Shown here piece after piece: positions 55,392 through 63,935 of a DNA stretch of 64,000 nucleotides (positions are counted from its first letter, which is position 1; each line of letters starts with the position of its first letter). Under the pieces are notes generated by a model. The model worked only from the letters and a program-made list of their open reading frames with translations, was not told the DNA's origin and searched no databases. Made by a program: the position numbers and the translations under genes. Location: contig NZ_JACHEO010000014.1 in the NCBI RefSeq assembly GCF_014201505.1, forward strand, positions 34,010 through 98,009, written 5' to 3'. The stretch is from Desulfoprunum benzoelyticum. GTDB taxonomy: Bacteria; Desulfobacterota; Desulfobulbia; Desulfobulbales; Desulfocapsaceae.

Positions 55392-55904
55392 ATGCTAACG
55401 GAAATCAACCCAGCGGAAACGAGCTCAACGGAAACCAACGAAAGTGATTGGGGTGAATACAACTATAAAAATAATATGGAGTTTGACGAAAAGGTCATTG
55501 CTGTCCTGTTGCGAGCTTCCGAGACAGTAAAAAAGGATCTCGATACCACCTATAAAAATTATGGGCTGACTTTTTCTCAGTATAACGTTCTGAGAATATT
55601 GAATAATTCTAAGAATGGCCAGAACAAGGTGAATATAGTCAGCAAGATTATGCTGGTGTCCAGTTCCAATATTACCGGTGTCACCCAGCGCTTGGAAAAA
55701 ATCGGATTACTCCTGAGAAAGCAGGATCCCAGTGACGAGCGGATTACAGTTCTTGAAATTACCCCCAAAGGATCACGCATACTAAAAAACATCCAAGAAG
55801 CGCATTTATCTAAAATTAGCAGCTACTTGAATGAATTTTCCAGTCAAAAGAAAAAAAGTTTGTTTGAAGACTTGAAAAAGGTCTACAGGGATTTCCGACG
55901 CTAA
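55392..55904 (+). CDS. MarR-family transcriptional regulator of the benzoate island
   Basis: A 170-residue winged-helix protein. It has LLRASETVKKDLDTTYKNYG, LTFSQYNVLRILNNS, the recognition segment NIVSKIMLVSSSNITGVTQR and the wing DPSDERITVLEITPKG. The first 30 residues are acidic and family-unlike. It stands between the divergent bam and etf genes, both of which carry TAACATGTTA, so it most likely represses both until a ligand such as benzoyl-CoA binds; BadR of Rhodopseudomonas is a MarR protein with a comparable role. AAGG lies eight bases before the ATG. Confidence 0.87.
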   Translation: MLTEINPAETSSTETNESDWGEYNYKNNMEFDEKVIAVLLRASETVKKDLDTTYKNYGLTFSQYNVLRILNNSKNGQNKVNIVSKIMLVSSSNITGVTQRLEKIGLLLRKQDPSDERITVLEITPKGSRILKNIQEAHLSKISSYLNEFSSQKKKSLFEDLKKVYRDFRR

Positions 55905-55947
55905 AAGTTAGTTTCCTTGAGAACAAAATGGTTGACGCCGAATATAT

Positions 55948-55957
55948 TAACATGTTA
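55948..55957. promoter_or_regulatory. MarR-type operator TAACATGTTA before etfB
   Basis: Second perfect copy of the palindrome, again within ATTAACATGTTA and again followed by a CAAAAT block. It sits 44 bases after the marR stop, and TATAAT at 55965-55970 lies eight bases downstream, so the site would fall between the -35 and -10 elements of an etfB promoter. The -35 box is poor. Confidence 0.6.
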
Positions 55958-56032
55958 TGCAAAATATAATATTGGTATCTTGGATGATCGCTGTTTTCCC
56001 AACAATGCTTGATAAAAGAGCAGGAGGATATT

Positions 56033-56818
56033 TTGAAAATTCTTACTACCGTAAAAAAAGTGGTTGATGTGGAATTGACCATCCGCGTGGAGTCGGGGGC
56101 CATTGTCGAAGAGGGGCTGCAGTATGTCATGAATGCCTGGGACGAAAATGCGGTGGAAGCCTCTGTCCAGCTCAAGGAAAACAATGGCGCGGAGACAACG
56201 CTGGTCAGTATTGGCGGCGGCGATGACAACATCCAGATTATCCGTCGCGGTTATGCCATGGGTATTGACAACGGTGTCCAGGTCGATGACCCGCTGCTTG
56301 CCGGAGCGGATTCCTTTGTCCTGGCCAGGGTGCTGCAAAAGGTTTGCGAAAAGGGAAGTTACGATCTGATCATAACCGGCAAACAGGCCCAGGACACCGA
56401 CAATGGTCAAACCGGAATAATTCTGGCCGAGAACCTTGGGATACCCTGCGTCAGCAACGTAGTCGCCATGGACGTAATAGACGACAAGCACATAAAAGCG
56501 ACGCGGCTGGGCGACGGCGGCAAGGAGATCGTGGAAGTGACGTTGCCGGCGGTTGTCACGGTCAGCGACAGTATCAATGAACCGAGACTGCCGCAAATGC
56601 GTGGTCTTATGATGGCCAAGAAAAAGAAGATCGATGTCATGGATCTGGCCGCACTCGGCACCTCTTTAGACGAGGTTGGAGGGAAGGACATTCGCTCTGA
56701 AATTGTCGAATTCAGTAGATCCCAGGCGCGTAAGGCCGGAAAAAAATATGAAGGTGATGCCGCTCAAATCACCGCCCAGGTTGTCGATCTGTTAGTGAAT
56801 GAGGCCAAGGTCTTATAA
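56033..56818 (+). CDS. etfB: Electron transfer flavoprotein beta subunit
   Basis: A 261-residue EtfB starting KILTTVKKVVDVELTIRV. It has YVMNAWDENAVEASVQLKE, the nucleotide region GADSFVLARVLQKV, ITGKQAQDTDNGQTG and PRLPQMRGLMMAKKKKIDVM, all typical of EtfB. The start codon is TTG (56033), set by AGGAGG five bases upstream. With EtfA it accepts electrons from acyl-CoA dehydrogenases; the next gene but one encodes its menaquinone reductase. It may serve glutaryl-CoA dehydrogenase in the benzoate pathway. Confidence 0.93.
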   Translation: MKILTTVKKVVDVELTIRVESGAIVEEGLQYVMNAWDENAVEASVQLKENNGAETTLVSIGGGDDNIQIIRRGYAMGIDNGVQVDDPLLAGADSFVLARVLQKVCEKGSYDLIITGKQAQDTDNGQTGIILAENLGIPCVSNVVAMDVIDDKHIKATRLGDGGKEIVEVTLPAVVTVSDSINEPRLPQMRGLMMAKKKKIDVMDLAALGTSLDEVGGKDIRSEIVEFSRSQARKAGKKYEGDAAQITAQVVDLLVNEAKVL

Positions 56819-56879
56819 AGACAACCTGTCAATTACGATGTCATTGAATTAAATACATTTATACAAGGAAAAGAAGATT

Positions 56880-57842
56880 ATGGCTAAAGTACTCGTAATT
56901 GCGGATATCAAGCGAGGTGAGGTGAAGCGCAGCACGGCAGAACTTCTGGCAAAAGCCAGATCTATCGGTGCCGAGACTGCTGTCGTTGCTATCGGCAACA
57001 ATCTGGAAGCCTTGATACCTGGCCTGGTCAGTGCCGGCTCTGAGAGTCAATATGTTGCCGATGATTTAGGTCTGGAACTGTTTTCAGCCGCCCCATACGC
57101 CTCCTGTATCGTCGACGCGGCAAACCAATTCGGCGCCGACCAGATCTGGTTCGCTTCAACAGAAAGCGGTAAAGCCGTTGCGCCCAGGGTGGCTGCCCGG
57201 CTCGGCGTGGCCTGTGCAACTGATATTACCGATGTGACCTCAACTGGGGACAATATCGAAATAACACGACCTGCCATAGCCAATAAGGTCATACAGCGGG
57301 TGAAAATAAACAGTGAAAAACTCGTTGCAGTTGTCAGGGCAGGGGCTTTTGAGATGACGGCCGAGGGCGCCGGCGGCAGCGAAAAAGTCATCCGTCTTGC
57401 AGCGCCGCCCGCTGATCTGGGGGCTGTGGTCAAGGAACTGATAGCTGATGCCAGCGGAGATATCGATCTGGGTGATGCCGCCATTGTCGTCTCAGTCGGG
57501 CGCGGTGTCAAAGATCAAAAAGGTATTGATCTGGTCAAAGCGCTGGCGGATGATCTTGGTGCCGGTTTCGGAACTTCCAGAGCCATGGTCGACAGTGGCT
57601 TGATGGGGCACAACAAACAGGTTGGCCAGACAGGAAAAATAGTGGCCCCGAAACTGTATATCGCCGTCGGCATTTCCGGTGCGATCCAGCACCTTTCGGG
57701 TATGACCGGGTCGCAGGTCATTGTGGCTGTCAACAACGATCCTGAGGCACCGATCTTCAATGTTGCCGACTACGGCATAGTAGGGGATCTTTTTGAAGTG
57801 GTTCCGATTCTCCGTCAGCAGATAAAGAACATCAAAAAGTAG
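56880..57842 (+). CDS. etfA: Electron transfer flavoprotein alpha subunit
   Basis: A 320-residue EtfA. The C-terminal FAD domain shows VSVGRGVKDQKGIDL, LGAGFGTSRAMVDSGLM, GQTGKIVAPKLYIAVGISG, AIQHLSGMTGSQVIVAVN and DPEAPIFNVADYGIVGD. The N-terminal domain begins AKVLVIADIKRGEVKRST. No extra ferredoxin domain is present. It follows etfB by 61 bases and has AAGGAAAAG before the ATG. The pair may be a plain ETF or a bifurcating one; the sequence alone does not decide. Confidence 0.94.
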   Translation: MAKVLVIADIKRGEVKRSTAELLAKARSIGAETAVVAIGNNLEALIPGLVSAGSESQYVADDLGLELFSAAPYASCIVDAANQFGADQIWFASTESGKAVAPRVAARLGVACATDITDVTSTGDNIEITRPAIANKVIQRVKINSEKLVAVVRAGAFEMTAEGAGGSEKVIRLAAPPADLGAVVKELIADASGDIDLGDAAIVVSVGRGVKDQKGIDLVKALADDLGAGFGTSRAMVDSGLMGHNKQVGQTGKIVAPKLYIAVGISGAIQHLSGMTGSQVIVAVNNDPEAPIFNVADYGIVGDLFEVVPILRQQIKNIKK

Positions 57843-57862
57843 TCTCTTCTGGTAACGCTTTC

Positions 57863-57922
57863 AAACTCAGCCCGGTTGGTGAAGGACCGGATAATCTTCT
57901 GGATTTGAACTGGGCTGAGTTT
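57863..57922 (+). other. Long-loop inverted repeat between etfA and the ETF:menaquinone oxidoreductase gene
   Basis: AAACTCAGCCC at 57863-57873 pairs perfectly with GGGCTGAGTTT at 57912-57922, followed by CTCGGTTTTCG. A smaller CCGG...CCGG pairing fits inside. It could be a partial terminator that lowers expression of the downstream membrane protein. Confidence 0.4.
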
Positions 57923-58002
57923 CTCGGTTTTCGAATAGCTCTTTCGTTACAGCAGGATGCGATCGTATACTTCCACTATACATACGAGTTGAGGAGATAG
58001 TT

Positions 58003-60105
58003 TTGAATCCCCTAGTAATGGCTTTTTTACTTGTTGTTGCCCTGAGTGTTTTCTGCTATTCAATGGTTCGCAAGATTCAGCTGCTCCAGGCCCTGGCGCC
58101 AGCCGACAGAGCGAACCACCTGAAAGAACGCTTCAAGAATATGATGGTTCTGGCCGTCGGCCAGCAACGTCTTGTCGGCAGAGCCAAGGAAAGAAGCTCC
58201 GGGATCATGCATGCCTTCATTTTCTGGGGATTCTGCATTCTGTTGATTCGTAGTTTGATGCTTTACGGCGAGGGGTTCCAAAAGGGATTTGAGCTCCCTC
58301 TCTTCGGCGCGCCACATCTGCTGGGCTATCTGTATGTTGCGTTGAAGGATCTGGTCGAGGGGATTGTCCTGGCCATGGTCATCTGGGCAATCTATCGTCG
58401 CGCCGTTGTCAAACCGGAGAGATTGCATAACACCTTCAAGGCGTATCTGGTGCTGGTGTTGATCGGCATCTTGATGGTGTCTGATCTGCTCTACGACGGG
58501 GCGCGGTTCAACCTGGTCCAATTGCCTGGTTTTTCAGGTGATATCCACATCTTCAACAATCCCCAGTATGGCTCGGAAATTCTCTGGGCGCCGTTATCGA
58601 ACATGACGGCTGCGCTCATATCCGGATTCAGCCCTGAGACCCTGGCCCTGTTGATGGGTTTCATGTTCTGGCTGCACATCTGTACTCAGCTGGTCTTCCT
58701 CAATCTCCTGCCGTATGGCAAGCACTTCCATGTGATCACGGCCCTTCCCAACGTGTATCTCAAAAGCCTGGACTATCCCCATGAAAAGGCAAAACTCCTC
58801 GATATGGAGGACGAAGCGGCATGGGAAAATGAATCCTTGGGTCTCAATCACATCCACCAGCTCGACTGGAAACAGGCACTGGATCTGTTCACCTGTACCG
58901 AGTGCGGACGATGCAAGGAGGTGTGCCCTGCCTATACCACTGATAAGCCACTCAATCTGTATGATTTCAATCTCAATCTGCGGCAGGAGTTGACTGACAA
59001 CGAAGCTGCCATTATCCAAAGGGCCAAACTGGTATCAGGTGCGGAACCCAGTGGCGATGAAGCCGATACGTTGAATGAAAAGGTCCTGGCCCTGAACAGT
59101 CAAAAACAATTGGTCGGCGATGTTATCGCAGAGGATACTCTCTGGGCATGCACGACATGTCGGGCCTGTGAAGAGGTGTGTCCGGTGGCGATTGAACATG
59201 TGCCGCGTATTATTGCCATGCGCCAGGGACAGACCTTGATTGCCCAATCGTATCCCAAAGAGCTGAATCCGGCTTTAAAGGGTCTTGAACGCAACGGCAA
59301 TCCCTGGGGTATCGGCTATGATAAACGCGAAGAATGGGCCAAGGGACTGGGCGTTACAACCCTTGCCGAAAATTCGGACGTCGAATATCTCCTCTGGGTA
59401 GGATGTGCCGGTTCGTTTGATGACCGGGCGAAAAAAGTATCTGTCAGTCTGGTGAAGATTCTGCAGAAAGCAGGCGTCAGTTTCGGTATTCTCGGGGTGG
59501 AAGAAAAGTGTACCGGTGATTTTGCCAGAAAGGTCGGCAATGAAATGCTGTTTCAGATGCTGGCCCAGGAAAATATCGAAACACTCAATGGCTATAACGT
59601 TAAAAAAATCATCGCCGCCTGCCCGCATTGCCTCAATACACTCAAGCATGATTATCCGCAACTGGGTGGAAATTACCAGCTCATCCATCATAGCGTATTC
59701 ATTGAGCAGCTTATAAAGGAAGGGAAAATCAAGCTGAACCAGGCGATGAAAGGGACGATAACATACCATGATCCATGTTATCTCGGCCGCTATAACGACA
59801 TTTACCACCAGCCGAGGTCAGTGTTGCAAGCTGTTTCCAGTGATGGGATCAAGGAAATGGATCGAAGCGGCAAAGAAAGTTTTTGCTGCGGTGCCGGTGG
59901 GGGCCGAATGTGGATGGAAGAGAGCATAGGCAAAAAAATCTATCTTGAGCGGACACGGGAAATTCTCGATCTGCAGGCCACAACCGTTGCGGTGAGTTGC
60001 CCCTTCTGTCTGACGATGATCGAAGACGGGATCAAGGAAATGGAAAAGGTCGATACAGTCCGGACCAGGGATATCGCCGAACTTGTAGCGCAGTATATGG
60101 TGTAG
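58003..60105 (+). CDS. ETF:menaquinone oxidoreductase (EMO-type membrane iron-sulfur protein)
   Basis: A 700-residue protein. Residues 1 to about 245 form a membrane domain like the gamma subunit of nitrate reductase (VMAFLLVVALSVFCYSMV, AFIFWGFCILLIRSLMLYG), where histidines would bind heme b. Then come two [4Fe-4S] motifs, CTECGRCKEVCP and CTTCRACEEVCP, and two CCG-type domains; the first is changed to EEKCTGDFARKVG, the second is normal, CCGAGGGRMWME. It would move electrons from ETF to menaquinone, as shown for the EMO proteins of Geobacter and of syntrophs. The start is TTG (58003) with GAGGAG upstream. It closes the marR-etfBA set. Confidence 0.87.
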   Translation: MNPLVMAFLLVVALSVFCYSMVRKIQLLQALAPADRANHLKERFKNMMVLAVGQQRLVGRAKERSSGIMHAFIFWGFCILLIRSLMLYGEGFQKGFELPLFGAPHLLGYLYVALKDLVEGIVLAMVIWAIYRRAVVKPERLHNTFKAYLVLVLIGILMVSDLLYDGARFNLVQLPGFSGDIHIFNNPQYGSEILWAPLSNMTAALISGFSPETLALLMGFMFWLHICTQLVFLNLLPYGKHFHVITALPNVYLKSLDYPHEKAKLLDMEDEAAWENESLGLNHIHQLDWKQALDLFTCTECGRCKEVCPAYTTDKPLNLYDFNLNLRQELTDNEAAIIQRAKLVSGAEPSGDEADTLNEKVLALNSQKQLVGDVIAEDTLWACTTCRACEEVCPVAIEHVPRIIAMRQGQTLIAQSYPKELNPALKGLERNGNPWGIGYDKREEWAKGLGVTTLAENSDVEYLLWVGCAGSFDDRAKKVSVSLVKILQKAGVSFGILGVEEKCTGDFARKVGNEMLFQMLAQENIETLNGYNVKKIIAACPHCLNTLKHDYPQLGGNYQLIHHSVFIEQLIKEGKIKLNQAMKGTITYHDPCYLGRYNDIYHQPRSVLQAVSSDGIKEMDRSGKESFCCGAGGGRMWMEESIGKKIYLERTREILDLQATTVAVSCPFCLTMIEDGIKEMEKVDTVRTRDIAELVAQYMV

Positions 60106-60191
60106 CCTGGAAATAGACAACGCCCAGAGGGCCTGGACGATGCAATCAAGGCCCGCTGAATAGAGTTTCCTGTACACTCTGTTTTGATAAG

Positions 60192-60248
60192 GCCACACGT
60201 GTTGAAATTTATCGTGATTCCGGAACGATAAATTTCAACACGTGTGGC
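60192..60248. terminator. Terminator with a perfect 24-bp stem
   Basis: The 24-base arm at 60192-60215 (GCCACACGTG...TTTATCGT) pairs without a mismatch with 60225-60248 over a 9-base loop, and TTTTTT follows on the plus strand. It ends the etf/oxidoreductase transcript. It also lies just beyond the stop of the convergent adenine deaminase-like gene. Confidence 0.85.
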
Positions 60249-60273
60249 TTTTTTGCATTCACTAAGTGAAAAA

Positions 60274-61956
60274 TCAAAAGACGATCTTTCCCCTGCGTAC
60301 GTCATAGACCCCTTCATAGGTCAGGCGAAGCTGCAAAACCGAGGTGAAGGTTAAAAAGACAAGGGTCCACAGGGGATTGTCCAGGTCGGTCCCCAGCCTT
60401 TCGATTTCATGATTCAGATGCCGGATTTCAGCCGCCAGTTCCGGAACGGATTTCAGGGAACAATGGCCGCCCAACGGCAGCGGGATGCCGGCCCGAATTT
60501 CCCCGTTCTGAACGAACACGACGCCGCCGCCGGGTTTGAGTGCCTCGGAGGCGGCCAGGGCCATGTCGGCGGGGCTGCTCCCGATCACCAGCAGCCCATG
60601 GGTATCGTGGGAGACGGTGGAGGCCAGTCCGCCCAGACCGCGAGGGAATCCCTTGACGAAACCGCACCCGGTCTTGCGCCCGTCGCGGGTGATCAGAAAA
60701 GCCGGCAGGAGGTCTTCAGGTGGGGCATAGAAACCGTTTCGGACCGGCAGGGCTATTTCCTCGGCCTCGGTGACGGTGCGGTTGATAATGGTGATCACCG
60801 GTACCGTGGCAAGGCCGGGCCTTGCCGCGATCCGGAAACGGTCGGGGTGGATGTCGGTAATCTCGAAAGGACGGCTGCCTGCGACCGGATCGACCTTCTG
60901 GTATGCATCGGTCAGCAGTCGCCCCTCTTCGGCGACCAGGCCTCCCCTGGCGAAGACCAGACGGGGTGTCGGCTGTTCCAGAGACGATGTCACCAGAATA
61001 TGGGCCAGGCGCCCGGGGGCGATGGCGCCGACCTCGTGGTCGAGGTGGAAATAGCGGGCCGGATTCAGGGTGGCCATCTGGATCGCCCGCACCGGGGCGA
61101 TCCCATAGCGCACGGCCTCGGCGACCACCCAGTCCATGTTGCCCCGCTCGATGAGGTGATCGGCGAAGATACCATCCGATACCAGCATGATCCGGCTGGT
61201 GTCGAAGGCCTCGGCCGTGTGCACCGCCTCGATGTATTTCGGCATGTCCTCCCGAATTGAACCGTGTCGCAGCATGACATAAAATCCCAGTCGCAGGCGG
61301 GAGGTGACATCGGCTGAGTTCAACGACTCATGGCACGAGAGAACGCCAGCGTAGGCCAGAGCATTGAGTCGGTCCCAGTTGGCCCCGGTGGTATGGCCCT
61401 CGATCAATTTGCCCATGGTGCGGGCCAGGGCGAACCGCTCCAGGAGGTTTGGGTCGCGGAGTACGATCCGCAGATAGGCGACCGTCTCGCTGACGGACAG
61501 GATGTCTTTGCAGGCCATGGCTTTACGGAAATCGGCCATGGACCACAGGTCTTCTCCCTCCACTTCCGGATACGGCGGGGTCGCGGCCGGAGCCCCGCTT
61601 TTGATGGTCATCGGCCCGTGTTGCAGGCTGGCAATGATATCGAGAAAAGCGTCCACTCCCATGGCGGCGGCGAGATCATGGCCGTCGTTGAAGATGCATG
61701 TGGTGCCCCGGGCCAGGACGCTGCGGGCATAGGCGAAGGGGTTGTAGAACAGGTCCATATGGGCGTGGGCGTCGAAAAACCCCGGGATCAGGAAATCGCC
61801 GTCGGCGTCGTATATGCGGTCCGACGCTACACCCTCTGTGGAAATATCGCCGACGTGGAGAATTCTGCCGTCGCGGATGGCCACGTCGGCCCTGAGAATT
61901 TCTCCCGAATAGACATTGACGACCCGCCCGTTGCGGATGATGGTATCGGCCTGCAT
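60274..61956 (-). CDS. Adenine deaminase-like amidohydrolase
   Basis: A 560-residue metal-dependent amidohydrolase. It starts with an urease-like composite domain (ADTIIRNGRVVNVYSGEI), then the metal site PGFFDAHAHMD, EGHTTGAN, SCHESLN, VSDGIFADHL and ATLNPARYFHLDHEVGAIAPG. Its C-terminal part (FVKGFPRGLGGLASTVSHD, PLPLGG) is that of bacterial adenine deaminases (AdeC), which turn adenine into hypoxanthine. The length agrees. AAAGGAG precedes the ATG. A relative acting on another cyclic amide cannot be excluded. Confidence 0.82.
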   Translation of the reverse strand: MQADTIIRNGRVVNVYSGEILRADVAIRDGRILHVGDISTEGVASDRIYDADGDFLIPGFFDAHAHMDLFYNPFAYARSVLARGTTCIFNDGHDLAAAMGVDAFLDIIASLQHGPMTIKSGAPAATPPYPEVEGEDLWSMADFRKAMACKDILSVSETVAYLRIVLRDPNLLERFALARTMGKLIEGHTTGANWDRLNALAYAGVLSCHESLNSADVTSRLRLGFYVMLRHGSIREDMPKYIEAVHTAEAFDTSRIMLVSDGIFADHLIERGNMDWVVAEAVRYGIAPVRAIQMATLNPARYFHLDHEVGAIAPGRLAHILVTSSLEQPTPRLVFARGGLVAEEGRLLTDAYQKVDPVAGSRPFEITDIHPDRFRIAARPGLATVPVITIINRTVTEAEEIALPVRNGFYAPPEDLLPAFLITRDGRKTGCGFVKGFPRGLGGLASTVSHDTHGLLVIGSSPADMALAASEALKPGGGVVFVQNGEIRAGIPLPLGGHCSLKSVPELAAEIRHLNHEIERLGTDLDNPLWTLVFLTFTSVLQLRLTYEGVYDVRRGKIVF

Positions 61957-62064
61957 CTGTTTCTCCTTTCCCGATTGTCAACCTGCATCCGTTGCCGCAA
62001 CGGTTATCTTCCAAAAACTCTGGCCAAACCTGATTTCCTCCAATCGGAGAATGGTTTGAACTGG

Positions 62065-62123
62065 GGGGAAGCGTCACGAGCCGGTGGCGGTGACCAAACC
62101 CGATTCGGCTCGTGTGATTCCCC
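62065..62123. other. Imperfect long hairpin between the acyl-CoA synthetase and adenine deaminase-like genes
   Basis: CACGAGCCG (62075-62083) pairs with CGGCTCGTG (62106-62114), and the outer GGGGAA (62065-62070) pairs with TTCCCC (62118-62123) across a small internal loop. It lies after the acyl-CoA synthetase stop on the minus strand. No T tract follows it closely, and it matches no riboswitch I know. Confidence 0.4.
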
Positions 62124-62166
62124 TGAGGGCGTTTCGGCCATCATCTCCGACCCTGACAACCTCACG

Positions 62167-63846
62167 CTATATTTTCCCCACCTTCTCAAACAATCCGTTC
62201 TTCATGTCTTCCGCCGCCTGCGATCGAGCCTTGTAGTGCAGCAATTTACCGGTCGCCGTCATCGGTAGGTGATCGACAAAACAGTAGTAACGCGGTCGTT
62301 TGTAATTGGCAAGATTCGGGTGCTGGACGCAGAATTCATCCAGTTCTCTGGCGGTGACGGGAGCTCCTGTGGTAACGATATAGGCAACAACCACTTGCCC
62401 CCATTTCGGGTCAGGGGTGCCGACGACCAGATTGCCGTTCACCGCCGGGTGCTCATTGAGGACGGCTTCCACCTGGGTCGGGTGAATGTTTTCGCCGCCG
62501 GAGATGAACATGTCGTCCTTCCTGCCGACGATCGTCACGTATTCTTCAGCATTCCATTTGGCCAGATCGCCGATATACAGCCATCCCTTGTAATACTTGG
62601 CCTTGGCTTCGTCGATCCGGTTGACATAGGTATAGGAACACTTGCCGGCGGCCCTGACGATGACCTCGCCCACCGCCTCGTTGTTTTTGGCGACATGGTC
62701 GTCCGGTTCCGCCAGTTTGTCGACATACACGTTGACGACCGCCATGTCGTCATCGGTACAGGAGCGACCCGCCGACCCCGCCATTTCCGGGAGATCGTAG
62801 GGACGGAGAAATGTATTCCAGAAGGCCTCGGTGCTGCCATAGCCGTTGAAAATATTGGGGGTAAGCATCTGCTGGAACTTGATGCAGGCCGCCTGCTCGA
62901 GCGGGGCGCCCATGGTAATGATCCCTTTCAAACGGCTGAGGTCGCGGGGATTTTTGGTCTGCTCATCGCACAGCGCCGACAGGGTGACCGGCGCCCCGAT
63001 CAGGAAGTTGATCCCGTACTTTTCTGCCAACGTCAACACCGTTGCGGCGTTGAAGTGACGGAGAGGAACCAGCCCGCCCCCGACGTAGAGCGTCGGGCAC
63101 GGGCCACCTGAATACAGGCCGCCGCGATGAAACCAGGGGGTCATGTTCAACGTCTTGTCCTGCGGTGACAGCGGAAAGTGCATGATGACATCATGGGCGC
63201 TGAAAATCTCGTTGATATTGTTGAGAGGAACGCCTTTGGGTCTGCCGGTTGTTCCCGAGGTGTAGAGCCGGGTGACTTCGTCGTAAATATGGGTCGGACG
63301 GAAAATACCAGGTTCCGTGATCGGCTGGTTCTGCACGTACTGGTCGTAGGATACGGCGCCGGCAAAGGGTTTGGCGGTGCCGTACATGTCGACCATGACG
63401 ACGGTTTTGGGTTTGTGGGCGGCGGTGTTCAGCGCCTTTTCAACGGTATCCGAGTCGGCGGCATCGTAGAAGAAGATCCTGGGTTTGCTGTCGTCGATGG
63501 TGGTGGCGATTTCGCCGTAGGAAAGGCGGAAATTGATCGGACAGTTGATGGCGCCGATCTTTTGCGGCGCCAGATAGATGAAGACCCACTCGGCACAGTT
63601 ATACATCTGGTACATGACGACATCGGCTTTAGCGACACCGTCTCTCATGAGTGCATGGGCGAGACGGTTGCACTCCTGATTCAGTTCCTGGTAGGTCCAC
63701 TGTTTGTCCCGCTCATAGCAGGTTATAGCAACCCTGTCGGCGTACCTGTGGGTGTTGCGCATAAAGCCGTTGATATAGGTGAAGTCGTTTTCGAATGTGT
63801 CCTGAAACATGGAGATATCGTAGGTAAATTGCCGATTCTGCGTCAT
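62167..63846 (-). CDS. AMP-binding acyl-CoA synthetase
   Basis: A 559-residue adenylate-forming enzyme: TRLYTSGTTGRPKGVPLNN (P loop), FNGYGSTEAFWNTF, GWLYIGDLAKWNAEEYVTIVGR, MFISGGENIHPTQVEAVLN and the catalytic lysine of PMTATGKLLHYKAR. It would make a CoA thioester from a carboxylic acid; the substrate is unknown. AAGGAG precedes ATG 63846. It follows an acyl-CoA dehydrogenase gene on the same strand after 89 bases, so a small acid-degradation operon is likely. Confidence 0.87.
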   Translation of the reverse strand: MTQNRQFTYDISMFQDTFENDFTYINGFMRNTHRYADRVAITCYERDKQWTYQELNQECNRLAHALMRDGVAKADVVMYQMYNCAEWVFIYLAPQKIGAINCPINFRLSYGEIATTIDDSKPRIFFYDAADSDTVEKALNTAAHKPKTVVMVDMYGTAKPFAGAVSYDQYVQNQPITEPGIFRPTHIYDEVTRLYTSGTTGRPKGVPLNNINEIFSAHDVIMHFPLSPQDKTLNMTPWFHRGGLYSGGPCPTLYVGGGLVPLRHFNAATVLTLAEKYGINFLIGAPVTLSALCDEQTKNPRDLSRLKGIITMGAPLEQAACIKFQQMLTPNIFNGYGSTEAFWNTFLRPYDLPEMAGSAGRSCTDDDMAVVNVYVDKLAEPDDHVAKNNEAVGEVIVRAAGKCSYTYVNRIDEAKAKYYKGWLYIGDLAKWNAEEYVTIVGRKDDMFISGGENIHPTQVEAVLNEHPAVNGNLVVGTPDPKWGQVVVAYIVTTGAPVTARELDEFCVQHPNLANYKRPRYYCFVDHLPMTATGKLLHYKARSQAAEDMKNGLFEKVGKI

Positions 63847-63935
63847 GGGATGCTCCTTGGCTGGCATTGTTGACGGGGGGCGGTTTCCAATCAGGTTATC
63901 GCCCCCGTATCTGTTCGTATCGGCCTGTCCCCGGG

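Noticed and set aside
62065..62123. A purine or cobalamin riboswitch before the adenine deaminase-like gene
   Set aside because: The conserved core sequences of these riboswitches are absent; only a plain hairpin is visible.
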